Below, piece after piece: positions 7,847 to 12,170 of a stretch of 12,170 nucleotides of DNA. The translations under genes and the position numbers were made by a program. The notes under the pieces are model-generated. The model was not told where the DNA came from and made no database searches. It saw only the letters and a program-made list of their open reading frames with translations. This stretch comes from an uncultured Clostridium sp. (GTDB taxonomy: Bacteria > Bacillota > Clostridia > TANB77 > CAG-508): assembly GCA_948465625.1 (NCBI GenBank), contig CAOJXM010000013.1, positions 1 through 12,170 of the forward strand. Reading direction: 5' to 3'. Numbering within the stretch: the first letter of the stretch is position 1; each line of letters starts with the position of its first letter.

Positions 7847-7895
7847 AATAGGAGTGCTTTGTTGTAAGACAACAGCACTCCTATTGTTTTATTTA
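7847..7895 (+). terminator. Terminator of the MMPL operon
   Basis: An 11-bp stem AATAGGAGTGC (7847-7857) with GCACTCCTATT (7875-7885) is extended by six more pairs past a 2-base bulge and closed by a 3-base loop. The tail GTTTTATTTAT follows. It starts 6 bases after the stop codon of the heptad-repeat gene. Its - strand tail is only moderately T-rich, so it may also stop transcripts of the small - strand gene. Confidence 0.9.
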
Positions 7896-7911
7896 TCCCA
7901 TTATAGGGGGC

Positions 7912-8100
7912 TTTGTAGGAGATGTCCTTGTCTATAAGGGAGTATAGAAAGGAATGAATGCCCTTACCTTTTTATGAGGTGGTTATTTTTAGATTTTTAA
8001 AATTAAAATTTAGGATGTTTTTTGGTGAAATATTGATTTTTTACAAATTGATTTTTGGATACACAAATTTTTAAATTGAGCTTAAAACATCTCCTACAAA
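7912..8100. repeat. 14-bp inverted repeat enclosing 161 bases of AT-rich DNA without a gene
   Basis: TTTGTAGGAGATGT (7912-7925) and ACATCTCCTACAAA (8087-8100) are perfect inverted copies. An inner pair, TTGTCTAT (7928-7935) with ATACACAA nearer the right arm, matches at seven of eight positions, and TAAGGG/CCCTTA forms a further small hairpin inside. No target-site duplication flanks the arms. Either a small non-autonomous element or a structured RNA closed by this stem would fit. I see no convincing open reading frame inside and no convincing + strand promoter before it. Confidence 0.55.
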
Positions 8101-8118
8101 ATGAATGACTTGTTTGAT

Positions 8119-8149
8119 GAAGTATCACATGATTGGTTGATACTTTTTT
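8119..8149 (+). terminator. Hairpin with T tract on the + strand
   Basis: AAGTATCA (8120-8127) pairs with TGATACTT (8138-8145), extended by one G-U pair, around a 10-base loop, and is followed by a T run ending at 8148. It resembles an intrinsic terminator for a + strand transcript, yet no + strand gene lies just before it. That suggests it ends an RNA covering 7912-8100, or catches read-through from the operon. On the - strand there is no T tract. Confidence 0.5.
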
Positions 8150-8279
8150 AGTTTTTAATTCTTTTTTGGAAATTTTGATTGATTTCTAATTTTTTAAGAA
8201 TTTTTTTGGATAAAATTTTTACTATGATTTTTCGGATTGAAAAATATAGGAAAAAAAATAGTAATATTTGAATCATCAT
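8148..8279 (-). CDS. Small peptide gene: 43 residues, hydrophobic N-terminus and basic tail
   Basis: I do not recognise this gene. The peptide starts MMIQILLFFFLYFSIR, which is a short membrane-type helix, and continues as a lysine-rich tail (KKILKKLE, QKRIKN) to the TAA at 8150-8148. It is supported by signals rather than similarity: GAGG lies 7 bases before the ATG, and a near-consensus promoter (TTGACA-N17-TAATAT) lies 32 bases before it. The promoter begins 9 bases downstream of the spmB stop codon. A long 3' region with a 14-bp inverted repeat follows. A membrane helix plus a charged tail is the general shape of type I toxin peptides and of small membrane regulators, but nothing here proves either. 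A chance reading frame in AT-rich DNA is the main alternative. Confidence 0.45.
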   Translation of the reverse strand: MMIQILLFFFLYFSIRKIIVKILSKKILKKLEINQNFQKRIKN

Positions 8280-8311
8280 ACTGTTTCCTCTTTTATTTTT
8301 GATATGTTCTT

Positions 8312-8340
8312 ATATTACTACATTTTTCTACGAATGTCAA
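8312..8340 (-). promoter_or_regulatory. Strong sigma-A promoter downstream of spmB
   Basis: On the - strand TTGACA (8340-8335) and TAATAT (8317-8312) are 17 bases apart. It points away from spmB into 8305-7896 and must serve something other than the sporulation genes. The 43-codon frame with a Shine-Dalgarno sequence follows at once. Confidence 0.75.
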
Positions 8341-8348
8341 GGAAAAGT

Positions 8349-8870
8349 TTACGACAAAATTCTCCAAATTACTACAGACGCAAGCATTCCGACAAGGTCA
8401 GCTAGTAAGGCTGCTTTTAATACATATTTGGTTTTTTTGATGCCAACTGCACTGGTGTAAAGGGCTATGGTGTAAAATGTGGTTTCTGTTGACCCCATTA
8501 TGGTTGAGGCAATTAGTCCTATGGTGCTGTCTACTCCATATTGTGAGATGATGTCGGTTGCTACTGCCATTGAGGCACTTCCTGAGATGGGTCTTAACAT
8601 GGCAAGTGGCATGATTTCTGCTGGAATTTTTAGTATGGTTAGAAGTGGTGATAGGATTTTTACGATTAAGTCTATGAGACCAGATGCTCGCAATGCACTA
8701 ATGGCTAAGAAGATTCCAATTAGGGTCGGAAAGATGTTGTATACGATTTGTAACCCTTCTTTGGCTCCTTCTAAAAAGTTGTCATATACTTTGTTTTTTT
8801 CTTTTACGCCATAGATTATGATAAGTAATAGGATTGCTGGCATGGCTAATGTGGATAGGTAATTAATCAT
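8349..8870 (-). CDS. spmB: Spore maturation protein B
   Basis: This is a 173-residue integral membrane protein, close to the usual length of SpmB. In Bacillus subtilis SpmA and SpmB are made in the mother cell and are needed for spore core dehydration and heat resistance. They share the nucleoside-recognition (Gate) membrane fold. Visible segments are helices at about 6-20, 43-60 and 66-80, the conserved loop LRPISGSASMAVATDII, and MGSTETTFYTIALY in the C-terminal half, which is typical of this family. The start is ATG 8870-8868, with AAGGAGG just upstream. A longer reading to 8939 only reads back into spmA. The ATG overlaps the spmA stop codon as ATGA, so the two are translationally coupled. 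Because that stop lies in the shifted spmA frame, coupling depends on the +1 event at 9119. Confidence 0.95.
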   Translation of the reverse strand: MINYLSTLAMPAILLLIIIYGVKEKNKVYDNFLEGAKEGLQIVYNIFPTLIGIFLAISALRASGLIDLIVKILSPLLTILKIPAEIMPLAMLRPISGSASMAVATDIISQYGVDSTIGLIASTIMGSTETTFYTIALYTSAVGIKKTKYVLKAALLADLVGMLASVVIWRILS

Positions 8871-9446
8871 GTTTTCCTCCTTACAAGTATTTTGGCACAA
8901 GTGATTCCCGCTATGGCTGCACAAATGGTGGCTATCCATACTGGTAGTATGATTTGGGTTGGATTGTTTGAGCCAAGTGAGGTTCTAATGGCAATGACGG
9001 TTGTTGGTATGAGTTGAATGGATGCTGTGTTGATTATGATAAACATGCACATGGCATTGGTTAGGGTGTCTTTTTGTGGGTTTTCTTTTTGCATGCTACT
9101 CATGGCTTTTAATCCGAAGGGGAGTTGCTGCATTTCCTAATCCTAGTATGTTGGCTATCATGTTCATGGCGATTTCTTCTTGTATTTGTGGATTGTGTTT
9201 TATGTCAGGAAATAAGAAGTGGATGAGTGGTTTTAGGGCTTTGCTTAGTTTTTTAGTTAGGGTGGTTGTTTGTGCAATTTTCATGATACCATTCCATAGA
9301 CACATGGTTCCTAAAAAGGTGATGGATAATTCTACTGCACTACTTGCAGAGGAGAAAATTGAATTGTTGATTGCTTCTATTCTCCCTGTTAAGATGGCAT
9401 AGATAAAAGATAGGATGATGAAAGTTGGCCAAATTGCGTTTAACAA
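8867..9446 (-). CDS. spmA: Spore maturation protein A, read through a +1 frame change at 9119-9116
   Basis: Joining two frames gives 192 residues, near the roughly 196 of Bacillus SpmA. This is a membrane protein that acts with SpmB in spore maturation. The first part (codons 1-110) starts MLNAIWPTFIILSFIYAI and ends in the family motif NILGLGNAATP. The second frame continues GLKAMSSMQKENP and runs through two further hydrophobic segments (AMCMFIIINTASIQLIPTTV, then the last 30 residues). In the first frame the protein would stop six codons after the break. Codon 110 is CTT and codon 111 is CGG, the same pair as in the exporter. The start is TTG 9446-9444 with AGGAGG eight bases upstream. No clear sigma-E or sigma-A promoter is visible before it, and the leader is very A-rich on this strand. 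Confidence 0.9.
9113..9119 (-). other. Candidate +1 ribosomal frameshift site CTT CGG A in spmA
   Basis: On the - strand the upstream frame reads CCC CTT CGG ATT, with a TAG stop five codons after CGG. A +1 slip from CTT (9119-9117) onto TTC makes GGA (9115-9113) the next codon and restores G-L-K-A-M. A slip on the preceding CCC-C run would also work and would give P-F-G. This is the second and only other in-frame CGG that I find in the window. Confidence 0.68.
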
Positions 9447-9530
9447 TAGGGTTTCCTCCTTTCTGTTTTTTGTCTTTTTTGTTTTTTTATTTTTTTCCTA
9501 TATCTTTTTACAGTTTTTGTTAATTTTTCA

Positions 9531-9559
9531 TTGACACTTTTTGTCGTTTGTGGTATTAT
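9531..9559 (+). promoter_or_regulatory. Promoter of abrB
   Basis: TTGACA (9531-9536) and TATTAT (9554-9559) are 17 bases apart. Transcription should start near 9566, giving a leader of about 88 bases. Confidence 0.86.
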
Positions 9560-9566
9560 TCTGATT

Positions 9567-9603
9567 ATAGAAAACTGTCGAATTTCAGATTCGTAATTTC
9601 TAT
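9567..9603 (+). promoter_or_regulatory. Hairpin at the 5' end of the abrB transcript
   Basis: ATAGAAA (9567-9573) pairs with TTTCTAT (9597-9603), and inside it CGAAT (9579-9583) pairs with ATTCG (9589-9593) around TTCAG. It begins at about the first transcribed base. It may stabilise the mRNA, or the DNA palindrome may be a binding site for autoregulation. Both are inferences. Confidence 0.5.
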
Positions 9604-9653
9604 CGTTTAAGTTTTTTCATTTTATTTAAATATATTGTTTAGGAGGAGTTTTT

Positions 9654-9926
9654 ATGATTAAATCAACTGGAATTATAAGAAGAGTAGATGAGCTTGGTAG
9701 AGTTGTTCTTCCAATCGAACTTAGAAATAAATTTGGTATCGCAGAAAAAGACCCTATGGAAATTTTTGTAGATGGTTCTTCTATTATTTTAAAGAAATAT
9801 GAACCAAATTGTATTTTCTGTGGTTCTTCTAAAAAATTAACTTCTTATAATGATAAGCTAATTTGTAGCAAATGTCTTGAGAAGATTGGAAAATTATCAT
9901 CAGAACAAGATGAAACAATAGAATAA
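9654..9926 (+). CDS. abrB: AbrB-family transition-state regulator with a C-terminal four-cysteine motif
   Basis: This is a 90-residue DNA-binding protein of the swapped-hairpin AbrB type. Residues 1-48 match AbrB/SpoVT closely: STGIIRRVDELGRVVLPIELR, then FGIAEKDPMEIFVDG and IILKKYEPN. In Bacillus AbrB represses post-exponential and sporulation genes. In place of the Bacillus multimerisation domain, residues 53-74 have CIFC and CSKC pairs (Cys53, 56, 71, 74), which look like a small zinc ribbon as seen in clostridial relatives. Metal binding is inferred. GGAGGAG lies five bases before the ATG. It has its own promoter and leader hairpin, and sits between spmAB and rsmI on opposite strands, so it is a single-gene unit ended by the hairpin at 9932-9961. 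SpoVT is the closest alternative name, but that protein is about twice as long. Confidence 0.93.
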   Translation: MIKSTGIIRRVDELGRVVLPIELRNKFGIAEKDPMEIFVDGSSIILKKYEPNCIFCGSSKKLTSYNDKLICSKCLEKIGKLSSEQDETIE

Positions 9927-9931
9927 TGGTT

Positions 9932-9968
9932 AAGACTTACTAATTTTTGTTAGTAAGCCTTTTCTTTA
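9932..9968 (+). terminator. Terminator of abrB between convergent genes
   Basis: CTTACTAA (9936-9943) pairs with TTAGTAAG (9950-9957) around TTTTTG. Three more pairs lie beyond one A-C mismatch. TTTTCTTT follows. It starts 5 bases after the abrB stop codon, and its tail runs into the rsmI stop codon (9968-9966). The - strand tail is too poor in T to end rsmI well. Confidence 0.85.
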
Positions 9969-10790
9969 TATAAATTTTTGATAGATTTCGTTTTTGCTTA
10001 CTTTTCTGTCTTTTGCAATTTGTTTGATGATTTCTTTTTGCTCTAATCCTTGTTTTTCATAATGCTGATAGTGTTCTTGTAAGCTTAATTGGTTTAAGTT
10101 TTCTTTTGTTTTTTCTTTTTTGGTTTGGGTGCTTCCTTCTATGATGATGACATATTCTCCTTTTGGTTCTATTAAGGTTTCTAGCAGTTGCTCTGCATTT
10201 CCTTGTTGATAGCTTTCATGGATTTTGGTAAGTTCTTTGGCTAATACGATTTTTTGATTGGGAATGTATTTTTGTAAGTCTTTTAGTGTGTTTTTTAGTT
10301 TATGTGGTGCTTCGTATAGTAATGTGGTTTTGGTTTCTTCTTGTAGTTGTTCTAATTTTTCTGTTCTATTTTTTTTGTTTAAGGGTAAGAAACCAATAAA
10401 ACAAAATTGGGTTGCATCGATGCCAGAGGCGATGAGTGCACTTATTAAGGCACAAGGACCTGGTATTGGAGTTACTTTGATGTTGTTTTGCAAGGCTTGT
10501 TTTACAATTTCTCCTCCTGGATCGGATATGACTGGTGTTCCTGCATCACTTACTAGGGCAATGTTTTTTCCTTTTTGTAGTTGCTCGATTAGTTCACTGG
10601 TTTTGGTTTCTTCGTTGTGCCTATGGTAACTAATCATTGGCTTACTAATTTCTAAATGGTTTAATAGTTTTTTTGTGTGCCTTGTGTCTTCTGCTGCTAT
10701 GATATCGACTTCTTTTAAGATGCGAATGGCTCGCAAGGTAATGTCTTCTAAGTTTCCAATTGGTGTTGCTACTAAATATAATTCTCCCAT
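9966..10790 (-). CDS. rsmI: 16S rRNA (cytidine1402-2'-O)-methyltransferase
   Basis: This is a 274-residue SAM-dependent enzyme of the tetrapyrrole-methylase fold that 2'-O-methylates C1402 in the decoding centre of 16S rRNA, a modification known to tune start-codon choice and decoding fidelity. The family signature is complete: LYLVATPIGNLEDIT (4-18), AAEDTRHT (32-39), SYHRHNE (54-60), SDAGTPVISDPG (81-92) and TPIPGPCALISAL (107-119). Length is normal, and the C-terminal helical extension is K/Q-rich. The ATG lies 9 bases after the trmN6 stop codon, and its Shine-Dalgarno sequence (AGGAG, 10801-10797) overlaps that stop, so the two are co-translated. Given the frame changes elsewhere in the window, a decoding-centre modifier nearby is suggestive, but rsmI is nearly universal and this is probably chance. 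Confidence 0.96.
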   Translation of the reverse strand: MGELYLVATPIGNLEDITLRAIRILKEVDIIAAEDTRHTKKLLNHLEISKPMISYHRHNEETKTSELIEQLQKGKNIALVSDAGTPVISDPGGEIVKQALQNNIKVTPIPGPCALISALIASGIDATQFCFIGFLPLNKKNRTEKLEQLQEETKTTLLYEAPHKLKNTLKDLQKYIPNQKIVLAKELTKIHESYQQGNAEQLLETLIEPKGEYVIIIEGSTQTKKEKTKENLNQLSLQEHYQHYEKQGLEQKEIIKQIAKDRKVSKNEIYQKFI

Positions 10791-10799
10791 ATTTTTCTC

Positions 10800-11537
10800 C
10801 TATTTTTTATGATATATTTCTAATATTTCGTCTGTGTATTGCCCTTCTTGTTGGTAAATGTAGATTGGTTTTTCTATTTTTAAGAATGGCTTGGCATTTT
10901 TGATGGCTTTGATTAGTACTAGGTTTGGTGGTTTTTCTTGTGATGGATAGATGAATTTTATGTTTTTGGGTTCTAGTTTGTTTTTTCTTAAGGTTTCGAT
11001 TAAGTCTACTAATCGTTCTGGCCTATGTACTAGATAAAGACTTCCTTTGTCTTTTAACATTTTAAAGGATATTTTTATAAAGTCTTCTAGGGTTGCTTCT
11101 ATTTCATGTCTTGCAATTAGTTTGTTTTGTTTTGGGTTTGGTATTCCTGTATTTTGTTTTTTGTAAGGTGGATTGGTTACGATGGCATCAAATTCTTGGA
11201 TTGGTAGGGTTTTGTCTATGTTTTTTATGTTGTCATTGATGATTTGTATTTTGTCTTGTAATTGGTTTAGTTCTACACTTCTTTGTGCCATTTGTGCCAT
11301 TTGTTTTTGGATTTCGATTGCTAGGATTTGTTTTGGGTTTGTTTTTTTACATAGTAGTAGTGATAAGATTCCAGTTCCTGTTCCTAGGTCTAATATTTTG
11401 GCATTTTCTTTTATTTCTTTGGCAAAGTCAGATAGTAGTATGCTGTCTATGCCAAAGCAAAATTCTTCTTTGTTTTGTATGATTTTTAGGTTTTCATATT
11501 CTAGTTCGTCAATTCTTTCGTTTGGCTTTAATTCCAT
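10800..11537 (-). CDS. trmN6: tRNA1(Val) adenine-37 N6-methyltransferase family protein
   Basis: This is a 245-residue Rossmann-fold methyltransferase of the YfiC/YabB type, which methylates the base next to the anticodon in E. coli tRNA1(Val); the exact tRNA in Firmicutes is not settled. The family opening FCFGIDSILLSDF (26-38) precedes SAM motif I DLGTGTG (50-56), and the N6-adenine motif NPPY is at 122-125 with the expected upstream DAIV. The remaining core and the basic C-terminus look intact and the length is normal. ATG 11537-11535 follows GAGGAAG. Promoter TTTACA-N17-TATAAT lies upstream at 11600-11572. It is the first gene of a two-gene operon with rsmI, an order common in clostridia. 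Confidence 0.93.
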   Translation of the reverse strand: MELKPNERIDELEYENLKIIQNKEEFCFGIDSILLSDFAKEIKENAKILDLGTGTGILSLLLCKKTNPKQILAIEIQKQMAQMAQRSVELNQLQDKIQIINDNIKNIDKTLPIQEFDAIVTNPPYKKQNTGIPNPKQNKLIARHEIEATLEDFIKISFKMLKDKGSLYLVHRPERLVDLIETLRKNKLEPKNIKFIYPSQEKPPNLVLIKAIKNAKPFLKIEKPIYIYQQEGQYTDEILEIYHKK

Positions 11538-11571
11538 TTTTGCTTCCTCACATTCTTTTCTTTGTTTTCAT

Positions 11572-11600
11572 ATTATATATTAATTTGGGACTGATGTAAA
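11572..11600 (-). promoter_or_regulatory. Promoter of trmN6-rsmI
   Basis: On the - strand TTTACA (11600-11595) and TATAAT (11577-11572) are 17 bases apart. Start of transcription is expected near 11565, giving a leader of about 28 bases with its Shine-Dalgarno sequence. Confidence 0.85.
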
Positions 11601-11654
11601 GTGTGAGGTGTTTTTGATGGGAAATGGTAAGGGAAAAAAGAAAATAAATTTGGC

Positions 11655-11690
11655 TCACAAAAAAGAGAACATTGTCTGTTCTCTTAATGA
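11655..11690 (-). terminator. Terminator of the GerMN-domain gene
   Basis: On the - strand AAGAGAACA (11685-11677 on the template) pairs with TGTTCTCTT around a 5-base loop, and a run of six T follows (the A run at 11659-11664). It lies about 75 bases after the gene's stop codon and separates it from trmN6. Confidence 0.88.
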
Positions 11691-11760
11691 AGTGGAGTGT
11701 TTTTTATGCAAATTGAATAAAGCGGTTCGCTGTTTTAAGTTTTATTCTTTTTTTAAGTAG

Positions 11761-12170
11761 TTATTCTTTTTGGACAAAGATTTCGTTGAATTTGATTTGG
11801 TTGTCTAAGAAGCTTTGGTTTTCTTGCCCATTGATGAGAATTTTGATGCTTTCGATTTCGTTTAGTTGGGTTAGGGTGTTTACAATGGAGTATATGGTGT
11901 TGCTTTCTTCTTCGATTCCGCCAGGATGGTTTTTGATGAATTCTTCTGATAGGTCTAGATATAGGATTTTGTCTTTTAATTCGATTTTGTTGATTTTGGT
12001 TCCTTCTGGTATGGCTCGTTGTAGTTTTTCGTCTTTTGGTCCTTCGATTAATAGGTTTAATAGGGTTTCATAGGGTTGTTTGACTAATTCTTTGACATCA
12101 ATGGTTCTTGCTTCTGGGATTAAGTTTTTGGTTTCTTTGTTGGGAAAGTATAAGGATACAATGGTTCTTC
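11761..12170 (-). CDS. gerM: GerMN-domain sporulation/germination protein, C-terminal about 135 residues
   Basis: The frame is open from the window edge (reading R-T-I-V-S-L-Y-F-P-N) and ends with TAA at 11763-11761; the start lies outside. It shows one near-complete GerMN domain: the opening strand TIVSLYFPN, then LVKQPYETLLNLLIEGP, AIPEGTKI, ILYLDLSEEF, and the closing SIVNTLTQLNEIESIKILIN. In Bacillus GerM is a lipoprotein of the forespore membranes that stabilises the mother cell-forespore channel, and it has two such domains. Whether this protein has one or two domains and a lipobox cannot be seen here. Without the N-terminus another GerMN-containing protein such as an LpqB-like one is possible, so the symbol is tentative. 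The neighbouring terminator shows it ends its operon. Confidence 0.85.
   Translation of the reverse strand, partial: RTIVSLYFPNKETKNLIPEARTIDVKELVKQPYETLLNLLIEGPKDEKLQRAIPEGTKINKIELKDKILYLDLSEEFIKNHPGGIEEESNTIYSIVNTLTQLNEIESIKILINGQENQSFLDNQIKFNEIFVQKE

Noticed and set aside
8220..8260. Poly-A/T tracts at 8200-8260 as an origin or DNA-unwinding element
   Set aside because: No DnaA boxes or iterons are present, and the tracts are explained by the small reading frame and general AT richness.
8871..8939. Longer spmB reading from 8939
   Set aside because: These codons are another frame of spmA; ATG 8870 has AAGGAGG and the ATGA overlap with spmA.
9117..9122. A plain homopolymer sequencing error (four C instead of three on the - strand) as the only cause of the spmA break
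   Set aside because: Not excluded, but the exporter break is not in a homopolymer and has the same CTT CGG context, so one shared cause fits better.
11617..11760. 47-codon + strand frame between the trmN6 promoter and the GerMN gene, with GAGG eight bases before the ATG
   Set aside because: It runs over the - strand terminator of the GerMN gene, has no convincing promoter and no recognisable composition. A frame this long is not rare in such AT-rich DNA.

Overview
The window looks like chromosomal DNA from an AT-rich, endospore-forming Firmicute, most likely an uncultured gut-type Clostridia lineage. This rests on very low GC, strong AGGAGG-type ribosome binding sites, sigma-A promoters of the TTGACA-N17-TATAAT kind, spmA/spmB and a GerMN-domain gene for sporulation, and an AbrB paralogue with a C-terminal four-cysteine extension. 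The + strand is G+T rich almost throughout, so genes on the - strand read A+C rich and encode K/N/Q-rich proteins. I infer that + is the leading strand.

Layout. 1-264: the 3' end of asnS (+). 356-723: an asnS terminator, tRNA-Lys(CTT) on - with its own promoter and terminator, then tRNA-Arg(TCT) on + with its own promoter and terminator. 784-2901 (-): a 705-residue fusion of a transglutaminase-like domain with a PPP-type metallophosphatase. 2963-3565 (-): a TetR regulator. 3715-7895 (+): the divergent MMPL/RND exporter operon, made of the transporter and a secreted heptad-repeat partner. TGACCA palindromes sit on the -35 boxes of both divergent promoters. 7896-8340: a region with no large gene, but with a 14-bp long-range inverted repeat, a hairpin, and a short - strand gene (43 codons) with a near-consensus promoter. 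8349-9446 (-): spmA-spmB. 9531-9961 (+): abrB with promoter, leader hairpin and terminator. 9966-11600 (-): trmN6-rsmI with promoter. 11655-12170 (-): the 3' part of a GerMN-domain gene and its terminator.

The main discovery concerns decoding. Two unrelated genes, the MMPL transporter and spmA, are each split by a +1 frame change, and both break at the same six bases, CTT CGG. In about 3,500 codons read here, CGG occurs in frame only at these two places. In both genes a +1 slip of the ribosome on CTT, followed by a GGN glycine codon, restores the full-length conserved protein. CTT is also the slip codon of bacterial prfB (CUU UGA) and yeast Ty1 (CUU AGG). The simplest reading is that CGG is unassigned or starved in this organism and that CUU CGG is a tolerated or programmed +1 frameshift site. 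Two sequencing errors remain possible but would have to coincide at the same rare hexamer.

Functionally the window groups into translation genes (asnS, two tRNAs, trmN6, rsmI), an export operon under its own repressor, and sporulation genes (spmAB, GerMN), with an AbrB-type regulator between the last two RNA-modification and sporulation blocks.
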